Notes: generated from the letters alone by a model not told the origin. Counted from the stretch's first letter, positions 9,600 to 21,028 are shown. The stretch is DNA of 64,000 nt from Rhynchopus sp. YZ270_cl-10 (GCA_964035575.1 OZ037841.1:1674001-1738000); one strand, 5' to 3'. Program-made: numbers and translations.

Positions 9600-11675
9600 A
9601 TGTTTTTAAAGAAACCCGGCATCATCGCGACCCTGTTCGTCGCAGCGTACGTTATTGTCAACCCCTCGGAGACACGCTCGCACTCCCCTCCTGCATCTGA
9701 CGCTGAGTACCCTGCTGCATTCTTATCTTTGGAGCCTTATAGGTGGACCCTGGGTGTGCCTGACATCGAAGCGGTGCATCGAAGTACGACGCGCCTCGAT
9801 CACCTGGTGTCTTCAGAAGCATATTCGCTGTTGGCGAAGGTGGGGCCCGAAAAGTATGCCACCGGAGCCAACCATTTCAACGGCGCGACGCCATTCATCC
9901 CTCCAGAGGGCTGGAAAGGGAGGGGATGTGGCCTTGGACCACCTCCGGATAGAGTGGGGTTGGTGGATGTGGGTGCGCATTGCAGGGCGTTTATCGAGGC
10001 GTACGACAGGGAGTGCATGCCACGTCGTGCTGGTATGATGCAGGTAAATGTTTCGGACAACCACCCAGCTCATGTGCACCACCCGCTGTGTGTGTCTCCG
10101 GCTGTCGCAGGCAAGCCGGTTTACGTTCTGGTGGGGGCAATAGAGTCGCATAACAGCAGCGCAAAGTCATGTGGCTCCTTGGGCGATACATATGATATAT
10201 TAGACATCCGAGTGGATTCGCCTTCTACGATCGAGACTGCATTGGAGTACATTCCGGATTTAGGGCGAAAATGGCTCAAAATCGTTGCGTTCCGCCCAAT
10301 AGAGGTAGGGGAGTACACCGTAAGAGTCCGCACCCACGCAATTCATGTGCAAAACCCGCAGCACTTTGTTCGCAGAAAGCGTCGTGAATCGTTGGCGCAG
10401 CTTCCCATCTGGCGCTGCCCTCTTGGGAAGTGCATCAAACGCCGTCGCGACGGGGTTTACAAATCCAGCTATCTGTGTCTCTCCCGCCCGGTCAAAGTCA
10501 ATGTCATTCCCGGTGAATGCGCTGTGTCGCCTATTGAAGCACTCCCGCCCTGCCACGCAACGTTCCCTACACGCGAGGAGGACTGGTGGGGGCGTTGGGT
10601 ACGCGAATGCACAACCGACGCAACGTGCGCAGCACACCCCGTCCCCCTCCGCCCCATGGAGGCTGTCCTGCACAAATCAAAGAACCTTGCACTCATGCGC
10701 TCTGCGTCCTCCTGCTCTATGAGCAACCCTACATCCCACGTCACCAAGCTCTTTTCTCAGGAGACCTGGAGACCGAAAGGGGGGGGCTGGGTGTGGCACC
10801 CTCACACATGCCGACCGCGTATGTTCACACCCGAGAAGGCGTGGTCCTGTTTAAATGGACAAGGCTTGGTCGGCATTGGCGACTCAGTGAGCACAACGAA
10901 CGGACATTTGATGTACGGCTTCCTTGGCATGAAAAGCGAGCTTAAGGATGGACCTGACTTCAAATTCAGTGAGCGTGGACGGCGCACCGATGAGCTCTTC
11001 GGCGACGTGACACAGGACAGAGACATCCTCAACACCTCAGCCCCAACCGCCTCTCTGTTCTACGCAACGCTCACCAGACAGTTCTTCTACCACCTCGAAT
11101 CAATCACAAAAGATGTGGAAGACGTTCGAAAACTAGGGCAAGACAAAAACCCGATAAAAACAGTCATCGTCTCCATGGGTCTGCACGACACAGTCCGAGC
11201 ATATTCACCTCAAAAACCGTCGGACTACATCGAATCCTTCACAAAAGGATTTGTAAACAACCCATTAAAGCAGGCAGTGATATACACCCCAGCGACGTCG
11301 TGTGTTGTGCATAAGATGTGTACGAGGAAGAACCCGCATCGCGCGCAGCAGACGAATTCTGCGTATTCTTCTGCCCTCCGGCACTTGTCATCTCAAGGGT
11401 TGATGGCTCCGGTGGCCATCACCCCTGCCTTTTTCATGGCACGCTCTGTGAACTGGGAGGTGCCTTCCATGGACGAAGCAGGTAGCCACCCCTACTGCTC
11501 CTTCGTGGGCCTGAGCATGCAAAACCAGGCCCTAGACCTAATGTGCAAACCCTCCCCCGATGATGTCTTCGCCACTTCACGACCCTCACTGCAGGACGGC
11601 GAGACACGTGCCCCACCACCTGCACGCAAGCCTCCTCCACCACGACCACGCAAACGGATAAAGAGGAAGCGGTAA
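9600..11675 (+). CDS. NXPE/PC-esterase-like type II membrane protein
   Basis: 691 residues from ATG 9600, chosen because MFLKKPGIIATLFVAAYVIV is a typical signal anchor; an ATG at 9468 would bury it. The lumenal part has an Ig/filamin-like section (about residues 150-250), then the PC-esterase signature: WHPHTCRPR, SCLNGQGLVGIGDS (the presumed nucleophile is Ser429 in GDS), a VSMGLHD segment, and near the end DEAGSH followed by YCSFVGL, which may supply the Asp/His pair of an SGNH-type hydrolase. Relatives (NXPE, trichome-birefringence-like, Cas1p) O-acetylate or esterify glycans in the Golgi, so a Golgi glycan acyl-esterase or transferase is likely. The tail is Pro/Arg/Lys-rich (KRIKRKR). 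Family membership is well supported; substrate is not. Confidence 0.75.
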   Translation: MFLKKPGIIATLFVAAYVIVNPSETRSHSPPASDAEYPAAFLSLEPYRWTLGVPDIEAVHRSTTRLDHLVSSEAYSLLAKVGPEKYATGANHFNGATPFIPPEGWKGRGCGLGPPPDRVGLVDVGAHCRAFIEAYDRECMPRRAGMMQVNVSDNHPAHVHHPLCVSPAVAGKPVYVLVGAIESHNSSAKSCGSLGDTYDILDIRVDSPSTIETALEYIPDLGRKWLKIVAFRPIEVGEYTVRVRTHAIHVQNPQHFVRRKRRESLAQLPIWRCPLGKCIKRRRDGVYKSSYLCLSRPVKVNVIPGECAVSPIEALPPCHATFPTREEDWWGRWVRECTTDATCAAHPVPLRPMEAVLHKSKNLALMRSASSCSMSNPTSHVTKLFSQETWRPKGGGWVWHPHTCRPRMFTPEKAWSCLNGQGLVGIGDSVSTTNGHLMYGFLGMKSELKDGPDFKFSERGRRTDELFGDVTQDRDILNTSAPTASLFYATLTRQFFYHLESITKDVEDVRKLGQDKNPIKTVIVSMGLHDTVRAYSPQKPSDYIESFTKGFVNNPLKQAVIYTPATSCVVHKMCTRKNPHRAQQTNSAYSSALRHLSSQGLMAPVAITPAFFMARSVNWEVPSMDEAGSHPYCSFVGLSMQNQALDLMCKPSPDDVFATSRPSLQDGETRAPPPARKPPPPRPRKRIKRKR

Positions 11676-12759
11676 AAAAGAAGTGGGGGAAAGGGAAAGG
11701 GGAGGGAGGAGGAGCGTAAGTAAAGTTTTGTACATAATTTTTTGAAGCGGTTCCTTTTTTTTTCGTCTGTTTTAGACTCTAATATTTCAAATAAAAAACA
11801 ACGATAGAAAGCAACAAAAAAGGGGTTTTGTTGCTACTAAACAGGCGAGGGAGAAAGGGGGGTATGTTTAAAAATAAAATAAAATTTGCATGTGGTTTCC
11901 TATCCTTTTTCGAAAGAGTGGTATTGAGTCGCGAACCTCCGGTGGGTGATAGTCGATACCAATAAAGGAACAATACAACAGGAAAAAGGGGGTTTTTTTC
12001 CCTCTCCAAACTAAAGAAGTAAAAACCTATAAAGAACCACAATGATGACCTTGGCCTTTTTCTCTTTCTGGGAGGAAATACGTTTCTGCATCTTTTTCCA
12101 AATCTTTCAAATCTATAAATGCCAACTGATCTGTGATCAATCACCCCAACAAAAAAACACACCTGCTCTTAAGGGTTCTTAAGGGGACGAACTACGTTTG
12201 CACCTTCCATAACACAAACAATTGTAGTAAGATCCCAAGCAATAGGATCACCAAAAATTGGATACTTAAAGGCGATTATCGACAGAGCACCACAAATAAC
12301 TTACACATAAAACAACATCTCGAAATTGACAAAACGAGGTATTAGATTTAATGGAGTCAATAATGGCTTTGCCAATTTAAAAAAGGTATCATTTCCCCCC
12401 CCCCCCCCCCCTTTTTCAACCACGTTTTTATCCCCCCCCCGATATGCATCCTTCTCACTTTGCTTTGACTCACATCTGCACTCAGAAAATACCCCCCCCC
12501 CCCCCACTACACACACCTTCGCATTGGTGGCTCAATTCAAAGTCTTTTTTTCATAAGGTGACGACACTGCCCCCCGAGAAGGGCTGAGGTTCTCGTTTCT
12601 CCCAAACATTTTTCCTTTTCCTTTCCTTTACTCTGAGTGCTTTCCTTCACACTTCAAAATAACCCTCCCGCCCCCCTTACGGGGGGTTGTGGGTGTGTCT
12701 CTCTTTTCTTCACTCAATTCTTCTCAAATTTTTCACATTTTTCCTAATATTTTCAATCG
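11676..12759. other. intergenic, A/T- and C-rich simple sequence
   Basis: It contains homopolymer C runs near 12395-12410 and 12490-12505, A/T-rich sequence, and a variant GGTGA hairpin near 12557-12590. A C/T-rich tract precedes the next start. No gene seen. Confidence 0.5.
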
Positions 12760-15060
12760 ATGCCATCTTTGGTGTTCCTCCGCCGAAAATGGAATATGGG
12801 GAGCGACGATTTTTGCGTTTCCCCTTTGCTGGCAGCGTGCTGTAGGGTGGTGTCTACGGTACTGGTGTTCGCTGTGTGGGGGACGGTATCGGGGTCGGTG
12901 CCGGCTGGGTGCACTGCACACGAAGCAGCAGAGGTATATCTCATAGGCGCAGTGTCGGTCAATGCTGCGTTCGCGGTTGAAGAGATTGTCTTGGCACATC
13001 AGTCGTGGCGTGGTGGAATCATGACGCCAACTGCACGCCCGCACATCCCTCTACTCCTCTCTATCCGTATCTCCCTTTGGTCTGCAGATATCCTCTGGAC
13101 GCTGTTCGGCACCATCGTAGCCGCCGCTTTCCCATCCTGCTTTGAAGGCAACCCAGAGTATTCGGCAGTGATCTTCATTTTAGTGATGTCATGGTTAATG
13201 CTTGCATCCCACGCATTCTTCGCGTATGCAGTGTTCTTGACGGATAGTGCAGAAAAAAAGACGGATCGTGATGTTCTCTATGGAAAGCGTTGGGTGCGGA
13301 GACTGAAAAGGCTGCTCTGTCTTGCCAGCCCCGATGCGGAATGTTTGGAGGAAATTAGCGAGCTTTTTGCGAATATGTTTCGGTCTGTGGACCTGGTTCC
13401 GACGGACATCCTGGCGGGGGTCATCTTGGTGCAACGGAGCCAACAGCTCAGAGAGGCTGCGCACGAAGCAAAGCGTACCCCAAAGCAGGACTCCTCCTTT
13501 ATTGATCTGATCGCCTTTCGTGGGCACACTGTACAAAGCTCTACTCTTGGAAAGCGTGAATCGGCGAATGTACATACCCCACGAGCCGACAACACAAACG
13601 CCAACGCGTCGCCGAATTCCTTCCAAAATGCTCGCATTTCCGGCGATTTTTCTACCGCGACAGACAACATAAGCACACACAGTCCATTTCGCGGACAACG
13701 CTGGTCGCGCAACTCCTCTCCAGCGCTCTCCTCCGCAAACGTCACCCTCACAAGACTTGACTTCGACATCGAAAAGCCCCGCCGCCTGCAGCAGTACCCA
13801 TCCTCCGCTATGGAGGAGCCGCTTATCACACCCTTCGAATCTTCCAAGGGAGTTACCGCGGTGAAGGTGGTCGAGCGTTTATGCCTCTTTTTACGGTATG
13901 CACAAGGTGCATATGGGTGGCCGATGTTCCTGTTGGATAGACCTTGTACTGGGTGCTGCCAGCTAGCGTCTTCGAGGACGGGGTTGGGGAAGAGCTTTAC
14001 CGGGGTGTTGGATTGTTGTGCGTGCAATGAAGCAGCGTTGGTGCGTACGTTGCGTGGGAGTGGTGGTGGTGTGTGTGGCAGTGCGCCAGGGAGGGATGTC
14101 AGGGTGGTGCATTTCAGCGATACGAATACAGAGTGCTGTTCGCCGTATTCTGTTGTGATAGACCACGATGTGTCTTCTGTTGTTATTGCAGTGCGCGGAA
14201 CGTTGTCAGTCCAAGACGTAGTAACGGATGCGCGAGCCTCGCTCTGTCCCGTTGTGCTCCCAATCTCGCAAACTCTGCTCGGCACAGCGCACAACGGGAT
14301 GTTCCGGACGGCCAAAAAAATTTACGACCAAACCCGCAGTGCGCTTGCCGCCAGCTTCGCAAAGCACCCCTCCTACAAGCTCATCCTCACAGGACACTCG
14401 CTAGGTGCTGGGGTGGCCTCTATTCTTTCGTGTCTTCTCAGTGAAGTGTACGAAACGCATATTTGCCTTGCGTTTTCACCTCCTGGGGCGCTTGGTGACG
14501 AAAAGGTTGCTGCGTTTGCAAAGAAGCATGTTTATTCATTTGTCTTTGGAAAGGATTTGGTGCCACGATTCTCGGAGGCGTCTTCCGAGCATCTGCGGAA
14601 CCACATCATGGCAGAGCTGGCTGCGCATGGGGAGGTTAGTAAGATGGCGATTCTGGGTTCCCGTTTGAAGGCGTTGCCTGAGAGACGCACGCCATCGCTG
14701 GCGGGAAATCAGGCGTTGCACAAACACACAACAACCGTGGCGGCAGATGTGCGGGAGCAGAGGGTCCTGTGTTCATGCTTTGGAAACGTGATGCACTTCC
14801 TCGACGACGCGTCGCAGGGTCCCCTTGCAGCGTGGCGGCGTGCTGACGACCTGCAAGAGATTGAGATCTCCCCACGGATGTTCCTGGACCACTTCCCGCA
14901 CAACAACGTGCGCACAGCGGAAACAGTCCTCAGGCGTCTGCGGGGAGAGGAGCTCACGCAGATACCATACACCTTTGCACCAGTGGAGGACCTTCTTGAG
15001 CGTCTCCACGCGTCGCTCTTTGATGCAACACCCATCGTGCAGAAGGCGTTCCAAGTCTAG
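12760..15060 (+). CDS. DAGLA: sn-1-specific diacylglycerol lipase (DAGL alpha type)
   Basis: 766 residues. The N-terminus MPSLVFLRRKWNMGSDDF matches the start of animal DAGL alpha, which fixes the start codon. About four membrane segments occupy residues 20-160. A cytosolic linker (ISELFANMF, LVPTDILAGVIL) and a Cys-rich insert (DRPCTGCCQL, DCCACNEAAL) also match DAGL. In the lipase-3 domain, VVIAVRGTLS precedes the elbow GHSLGAG with Ser547, and Asp599 lies in GKDLVPR, 52 residues later as in human DAGL alpha. His679 in NVMHFL is the likely third triad member. ISPRMFLDHFPH matches the conserved tail. The enzyme cleaves diacylglycerol to 2-monoacylglycerol at the plasma membrane. A linker at about 230-360 is long and Ser-rich, and the C-terminal regulatory tail of animals is absent. 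Confidence 0.93.
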   Translation: MPSLVFLRRKWNMGSDDFCVSPLLAACCRVVSTVLVFAVWGTVSGSVPAGCTAHEAAEVYLIGAVSVNAAFAVEEIVLAHQSWRGGIMTPTARPHIPLLLSIRISLWSADILWTLFGTIVAAAFPSCFEGNPEYSAVIFILVMSWLMLASHAFFAYAVFLTDSAEKKTDRDVLYGKRWVRRLKRLLCLASPDAECLEEISELFANMFRSVDLVPTDILAGVILVQRSQQLREAAHEAKRTPKQDSSFIDLIAFRGHTVQSSTLGKRESANVHTPRADNTNANASPNSFQNARISGDFSTATDNISTHSPFRGQRWSRNSSPALSSANVTLTRLDFDIEKPRRLQQYPSSAMEEPLITPFESSKGVTAVKVVERLCLFLRYAQGAYGWPMFLLDRPCTGCCQLASSRTGLGKSFTGVLDCCACNEAALVRTLRGSGGGVCGSAPGRDVRVVHFSDTNTECCSPYSVVIDHDVSSVVIAVRGTLSVQDVVTDARASLCPVVLPISQTLLGTAHNGMFRTAKKIYDQTRSALAASFAKHPSYKLILTGHSLGAGVASILSCLLSEVYETHICLAFSPPGALGDEKVAAFAKKHVYSFVFGKDLVPRFSEASSEHLRNHIMAELAAHGEVSKMAILGSRLKALPERRTPSLAGNQALHKHTTTVAADVREQRVLCSCFGNVMHFLDDASQGPLAAWRRADDLQEIEISPRMFLDHFPHNNVRTAETVLRRLRGEELTQIPYTFAPVEDLLERLHASLFDATPIVQKAFQV

Positions 15061-15592
15061 CATGGGTTCTGGGATTGTTATGATGCACGAGAAGCATCTT
15101 AAAAGACCAACAGTTTAGTGTTTGTAATGAAACTAAAGTATTTGTGAAAATAGACAGTGGGGAAAGGGGTTGGGGGCCGGGGGAGTCGAGAAGGGTTGTT
15201 GTGTACATACAGTATGAGTTCCTTTTCTAGTTTGACATAGTGCTGGCCGGTGAGGGGTACCTCTCATTGTCTTTTTTTGGGGGGAAGCATGAACCCCTGA
15301 GAGTAATTTCTTGGTGGTTCTCTTGTTACGCTTTTTGGTGCGTGAAGAGGGTGTTGCTTCTCTACTGGAAGTGCCACTTCGAGCCTTGCCTTGCAACGCC
15401 AGCAAATGGGATTACGTCATCTTCCCAGAAGCGTCTAGAGGCTGCCTTGTGTTCAACCCAAATATGTTCGTGCCAATGCGCATTAGTACACAGGGAGACA
15501 TATTTTTCAATGTTTTTTAGTTAAGTTTTTCTGGTCATTTGTGTTTTGCTTTTGGGTTCTCTGACCTTCCCAAAAATCACTTTTTTTCTTCC

Positions 15593-15621
15593 AGATGTGG
15601 GTGCACGAGAGGCACATCATC
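15593..15621 (+). repeat. ACGAGAG-type hairpin, copy 2
   Basis: Outer pairing GATG/CATC, inner GTGC/GCAC, loop ACGAGAG. The left arm has three unpaired bases. Confidence 0.65.
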
Positions 15622-16287
15622 AGTTCCCCTCTTTTTTAGTAGTTTTTGAGGTTACCGATATGTGTGCAATGTACCACAGACCATGTCGTATTTGTTTATG
15701 TATTCTTTTTCAGTTGCTCACAATTCGCCCCCCACCTATCCCACCCTTAGCTCCTTTCTCTTGGTCTTCTTTTTTGTCCTTTTAGGTCCGCGAGAGGCAA
15801 TACACATTACTGTCCTTTCTTCTTGGAAGAGACTGCATTTTATTTTTAATACAGCGTCACGCATGATAATAATAAGATGTGTGCATGCCGGCCGTGCCTG
15901 TGTAAGCGTTTTTTTTTCATTTTGTTTTAAATTCTTTTTGATAAATGGTTGGGGTAGTGTAGTTGCCTCGTTGTGCAATTTCCACTTTCCAAAAGTTCAC
16001 TCAAGAAAAGGCCTCAGATCTCGGTTTTTTATTTCTTTGTTTCCACACGCGTCTTTTGTGTTTTTTTTTTGTCACATCCTCCGGAGGGAGGTAGGCCTTC
16101 TACAAAGACGTTGTGTCATCATGGCTCTTCATGATTCCCACCACGTAAATCTAAGATCGGTGTACAAATTTCTCTTATGCTGTCAACTTTCTTTCGTTAT
16201 CGCAAAAGTGGTGTGGTCGAAGGTCACATCGTAAGTACACCTTAAAGACTGTGTAAAAATTTGGTGGGATTTTTTACCCTGTGAACA

Positions 16288-16333
16288 CTTTTGTCAAGAC
16301 AAAAGGGTATGTTGAACCCAGCATACCTTTTGA
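16288..16333. repeat. small palindromes
   Basis: CTTTTGTC/GACAAAAG is a perfect 8-bp palindrome. The right arm CAAAAGGGTATG also pairs with CATACCTTTTG further right, so alternative foldings are possible. Function unknown. Confidence 0.45.
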
Positions 16334-16848
16334 AGCAGCAGATGTTTTTTTAGAAGTTTTTCATGGTATTTGAAAATTCGATCAAAATTCCGAGAGCTTT
16401 TTAAAATAGATTGGGAGCGCAATTTCGATTGTAAAAATAAAGTGAATTCAGGGGTGCTAGCATTTCCAGAACCTAATTTTCCCACTGCCCCCTGTGGAGG
16501 ACTTTTGTGGGCAGCGCTTGTTAATAGTTACGAAACCAAATCACGTGAACCATAATTCCAAAAAAAAAAATCTGTGCGAAAAGTAATGAAAAATAAACGT
16601 CAAAAAAAAAGCGCCCCATACCCCACCCTACGTTTTCTAAACCCACCAACGATTTCTTAAAACTACAATTTTCTGTCGATCGGAAGCGATTTTTTTTAAC
16701 TCAGAACCGCCCTCAGAACCCTGTTTTGGGGATATTCTCCCAGGTTACATAACCTACCTTACGAAAAATTTGCGAAATATTTAAATTGACAAAACCACCC
16801 TGAACAATAACACAGGAGTTATCCCCCAAAACGCCCCCACGCAATACA

Positions 16849-18116
16849 ATGCACCGCATCGTGCTGCTGCTGTCCACTGTACTCCTAGTTTCAGCTGACC
16901 TTGATGGCTGCGAGCTGGTTGTGGACCAACATGCTCAGAACTTTGATCGCTTCATTGCTTCGTCCGCATCGTCTACTGAGGGGCTGAACAGCTTTCATCT
17001 GCATACCAATGATTGCACGGACACTGCGAACAACAAAAGGCTGGTTGTGTCTCACAGCCCCTCCAGGAAGGGGCCGTGCACGACAAAGTACACACCGTGC
17101 GGACTGCTGGACCACCGCAACATCGAATACTTCGACCGCCACACCCTTGACTGCGGTTCAGGGCAAGTCATGACAGAGTATAAGCTCGAACGTTGCGACG
17201 CAGACAACATGCGCTTCCGTTACGTCTGCTGCGAGTACTACGAGGAGCGTGGCCCTACCATGTTACGTCACACGGACTGCGATGAGGTGCAGGGCAAAAG
17301 GCTTGAGTACTTGGACCGCCACCCCGTCGCGTGCCCGTACCCCGCAGTGCTGTCGCACTTCCAGATGCTGTCGTGGGAGCAGACATGCGTAGGTATGATA
17401 ATTATCCAGAATCTGCCATCTTTTGGGCAGATTTGCCATTTTTGTTTTTCTCCACAGATGTCGGCAACCACCGTGGCAGCTCCAATCCTGGAGGGTACAG
17501 ACGTTTCAGGTACACATGCATCATTGCCCCTGTTGGAGGTGTGGAGTGCAACACCATGTCTATAAGTTTCGGCATGGAACGCATTCACGGCCTCGGTGGG
17601 TCTGTACTGAGCACACAGGGCCTCGCTGGGTTTTCCTTTACCTACGCGCCGTGTCAGGATGACACGTCGCGCAGCATTACTCTAACTGCGATCGACATTG
17701 CTCCTCTTCTGTGCCGTGCTGAGAGTACCACTGCGTGTTCACCGGATCTGGCTCTTGCGGATATTGGCGAGCACGACGTTGACTGTGGGTATCACTACCA
17801 CCTGACGGGCTTTGAGTTCACCTCGGACGGCTGTACTGCAGGGAGCATGCGCATCAAGTACACCTGCTGCTCTCCAGATGACCCGTTCCTTGCCAGTGTG
17901 CCTATCGTTACATTCCCCCCTGCCCTGCCCACACAGTTCTCATCGTGCTTCGCGGTGCAAGGTCCTAACCCACAAAAAAACTTCGGCAACATCTGGGGAG
18001 TGCAATGCGGTGCAGACCAAGCGCTCCAAAGGTGGCAGATGGTCGGTGGCTGCGCAGATACGACCAACAGAAGGATAGAGTACGTCTGTCGTACGGTTGT
18101 GTTCGGGCCGATGTGA
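16849..18116 (+). CDS. secreted Cys-repeat protein (dermatopontin-like repeats), two exons
   Basis: Exons 16849-17392 and 17458-18116; the 65-bp intron starts GTATGA and ends TCCACAG. Splicing joins TCV to DVGNHRG in frame and gives 400 residues; without it the first frame runs into unrelated sequence and stops. A signal peptide (MHRIVLLLSTVLLVSA) precedes at least five repeats of about 60 residues, each with a C-x-N/H-rich start, a DCG or ACP turn, a short FxL strand and a RFRYVC, RFRYTC, RIKYTC or RIEYVC end. This resembles the Cys-pair and R-x-Y-x-C pattern of dermatopontin-like extracellular domains. There is no membrane anchor, so it is probably secreted or lumenal. The intron gives direct evidence for very short introns here. 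Molecular function unknown. Confidence 0.8.
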
Positions 18117-18296
18117 CGATTTTGTTGGTAATTTTTTGGACGTGTTCGAATCTTGCCTTCTTCTGATGCAGTGGGGCACCCTTAATTACTTCATCCTTTT
18201 TCCCCCTTCCAATATTCAATTCCACTGCTCTCAAGATCCACGTAGGGGAGGATGATCTTGAGAGCCCTGTTCAATTCCCCCAAATTTCATTTCGGT

Positions 18297-18690
18297 GGGA
18301 GCCTTTTCCGGGGAAGTTTTTCCATCCCAGGGAGGCGTTTGCATTTATCAACTTTTTTCACTCCCCTTCTTTGTATGATCATGGGTTTCTGTCTTCGTGG
18401 CAAGAGCCCCTCTGTACGGGTTGGAACTCGCTCACTGATCCATTTTGAGATTAGTTCCTGGCCCTCCAAGGCCCCTCCAAGCTCCTATTGTTTTTTTTTT
18501 CTTTGTTTTTTTTTTTTAAATATTTGTGTGCACAGTGAGTGCACATCGTATGGTGACGTTTAATCCTTCTCTTGGGTTGCTTGTGTTCTGTACCCCTCTT
18601 TTGTATGATCATGGGCTTACTGTCTTCGTGGCAAGAGCCCCTCTGTACGGGTTGGAACTCGCTCACTGATCCATTTTGAGATTAGTTCCT
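18297..18690 (+). repeat. composite dispersed repeat, copies 1-2
   Basis: Block G1 (18297-18366, with GAGGCGTTTGCATTTATC) is followed by block G2 (18367-18460, with GTACGGGTTGGAACTCGC), block G3 (18468-18600, with TGTGCACAGTGAGTGCACA) and G2 again (18598-18690). The same blocks recur at 22.6-23.5 kb. Confidence 0.8.
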
Positions 18691-19127
18691 GAACAACGCG
18701 CTGTGAACGTCTGTCTCGCAGCATCATGCACTGTTTTTTCCCCCCACTATTTAGATCTTTCAGATGTGTATGCCACTTTGTGGTTGACACTCACTCTCCT
18801 TCAAGGTCTTTTGCCCATTTATTATTATTATTTGCAATAGGCTCTACTATTAGAGTACCGTGGAAGTAATGGAAGTAGTCCACTGTCACAGCCAATTATT
18901 CAACGCTGCGGGATCCATCGAAATAGATTTCCACTCTTAACCGGACGTATTTTATTTCAAGGTGACTTCGGACTCCACCCTATGAGAGGCACAGGCTAGT
19001 ATTTTATGAGCAATTCTAGTGTACTTTCCCCTCGCGTACAAACTGGATGTGTCCCCCACCCCCCACAGACGTGCATCATTCATCCAACCTCTGCACCACG
19101 CTGGGTGATAGGGTGATTTGGTAGGTT

Positions 19128-19151
19128 CACATGATAGTATCCTATCATGTG
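19128..19151. repeat. perfect 10-bp palindrome
   Basis: CACATGATAG, four-base loop TATC, CTATCATGTG. A third copy of CTATCATGTG follows at 19154-19163. Confidence 0.7.
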
Positions 19152-19917
19152 ATCTATCATGTGACCCTATAGCGTGGTGTACTCTTCCCCTATCTCCGCC
19201 CCCCCACACCGACACAACGTATTCTATTCCCCATTTAGCCTTTATTTTTTTTTTAACTCAAACGTTTCGTCCCATAGATCGTGACACACATTTTCTTGTG
19301 TCAGTATATATTTTTGTATAGAAACGACTGAGTATTGGGTGTGTTCCATCTCTTCTTTCAAGTTTTTATTTTATCACATATTTTTTTTGTATTTCTGTTC
19401 CTTTCGTGCGACAATTTCAGTACTCAAAAGAGTACTGCAATGCAGTGATCCCAAGAATACTCTATCAGACCAGCGTGCCTAAGTAGGTCTCATCTCCACC
19501 ACAATCTCGGAGGATGGGGTGTGCTGTCTCGTACAGCCACAGTTTCCAACATGGTACACTGAGCCAAACAGATTAATGGCAACACAAGATACAATGTTTT
19601 TGTCCGCAGAAATAAGCGAATGGGATTTTAGCGAATTTACCTCAAGAGTTTGACAACCTGTTGCGGGTAAATTCGCGGGGGGGAAAAACACAAGAAAAAA
19701 AAGGGAATATCCCCCAGGTTCTCCCAGGACTGGGTTTGGATTGAAATTGTCAAATACAAACCCCCAGATACCTGTCCCCCTTCACCAAACTATGTTCTTA
19801 GTAAATTGTCAGTGCATGCCCTCCCCCCTTTTTTTTTCCAAGTTTTCTTTAGTGCTCATTCCCACCCCAACCCGCCGAGTCTCTCTGTATAAGGGGGAAA
19901 AAAACGTGCGACACTGC

Positions 19918-19972
19918 GTGGAAATCACACGAAAAAGCGAAGTGACTACACGTCGTCAATTTATCAATTTCA
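19918..19972 (+). repeat. short dispersed repeat K
   Basis: Starts GTGGAAATCACACGAAAAAG and continues through TACACGTCGTCAATTTATCA. Related copies lie at 53243-53300 and 56191-56250. Its ends resemble the A-tailed family E. Confidence 0.5.
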
Positions 19973-20265
19973 GTGCGTTTCTTTTTCTGTTCTCAGGTGA
20001 CGAAACAAAGTTCATCTATCACACCTTTTTTATGAGAGGCACATGCATTCTTTCAAGGTTTTTTTCCACCCTGTGACCTTTTTTGGGAATTCGATCCCAC
20101 AACACCTCCGAGGGGGGGTGGACGAATCCCCAGTACTGTAACCGTAACTCGTTATGAAGGGGTTCTTCACTGCCCCTTTTGATTCTCTCCTTTGATGCAA
20201 AAAATTCTAGTGGTTACTAGTAACATGCGTATTATTTACAAAAATGACGTATTTTCGACCAAAAA

Positions 20266-20370
20266 TACGCCTGTTATTAACAACACGCCTGTCATTAACA
20301 ACACGCCTATTATTAACAACACGCCTGTTATTAACAACACGCCTGTTATTAACAACACGCCTGTTATTTA
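20266..20370 (+). repeat. 18-bp tandem repeat, about 6 copies
   Basis: Unit ACGCCTGTTATTAACAAC, with one or two substitutions between units. No spacer sequences, so it is not a CRISPR-like array. Confidence 0.85.
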
Positions 20371-20443
20371 CATAAATTTGTGTAAATATTATACCGGTTT
20401 ATTTCTATTCTTTATTTTACTATTTTTTTCTTTGCAGAAAAAA

Positions 20444-20582
20444 CACGGTTTCTGAAAGTGCCTGTTCTTTTTTTGCACGGTGCGAATGAGTTTTTGAGGG
20501 CTTCTTTCCGTGTGGGGGACAAAAGCGCTTTAAAAAAACAGCAAAAACATCAAAAAAATATCACGCGCTTTCAGAAACCGTG
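20444..20582. mobile_element. foldback/MITE-like element, 139 bp
   Basis: A perfect 15-bp terminal inverted repeat: CACGGTTTCTGAAAG at the left and CTTTCAGAAACCGTG at the right. The interior is A/T-rich with no coding capacity. Flanks AA/AG give no clear target duplication. Confidence 0.6.
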
Positions 20583-20915
20583 AGAACGTCTGCTGAAGAA
20601 GAAGAAAAAAAACTGATGCTAAGCTCCTTCCTTTCTCACAACTTCGTACGGTTTTCCTCATCGTACCTCATAGTTCATTCTCTACCTAAAACACTGTCCC
20701 GAGGGCTGTGTATTTCAAGTTTTATTTTGTTTGTTTATTTTTTTTTTGTTTTTCCAACGGTGACCCTCTTGCACTGTGAGACTTAGGGTTCATCTTTGCA
20801 AACCCCTATTTCCCCTTCCCCCTCCGCCCACCCCCTCCACTTGCTTGCTTGCTTGCTCAACGTATCTTTCTTTGTTACAACAAAAAAAGGCACAAAACCG
20901 TTCAAACAAAAAGAC

Positions 20916-21013
20916 CACATGATTTTGGCTGAAAATTTGGTGGAGTTTTTGGTATTGTATTACCTCCCCCAGGCTCCCCTAATCACCCACATTTTCGGGC
21001 AAAAAATCAGGTG
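20916..21013. mobile_element. CACCTG-foldback element, copy 1
   Basis: Left arm CACATGATTTTGGCTGAAAA; right arm ends GGGCAAAAAATCAGGTG. The arms match the foldback elements at 38409-38503 and 57962-58031. Confidence 0.6.
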
Positions 21014-21028
21014 GAAAAAAAAAAAAAA

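Larger units (their letters stand above)
15061..16848. other. intergenic with one hairpin repeat and small palindromes
   Basis: It holds the hairpin at 15593-15621, T-rich DNA and a palindrome pair at 16288-16333 (CTTTTGTC/GACAAAAG, then GGTATG/CATACC). Short frames at 15.2-15.5 kb and 15.66-16.23 kb lack any recognisable domain. Confidence 0.5.

Noticed and set aside
15240-16234. Frames of 94 and 190 codons
   Set aside because: T-rich low-complexity translation (Phe/Ser/Leu) with a hairpin repeat inside; no domain.
20077-20160. tRNA-like T-arm on the minus strand (GGGATCGAATTCCC)
   Set aside because: No matching acceptor, D or anticodon stems could be drawn.
20266-20370. CRISPR-like array
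   Set aside because: Tandem units without spacers, in eukaryotic DNA.
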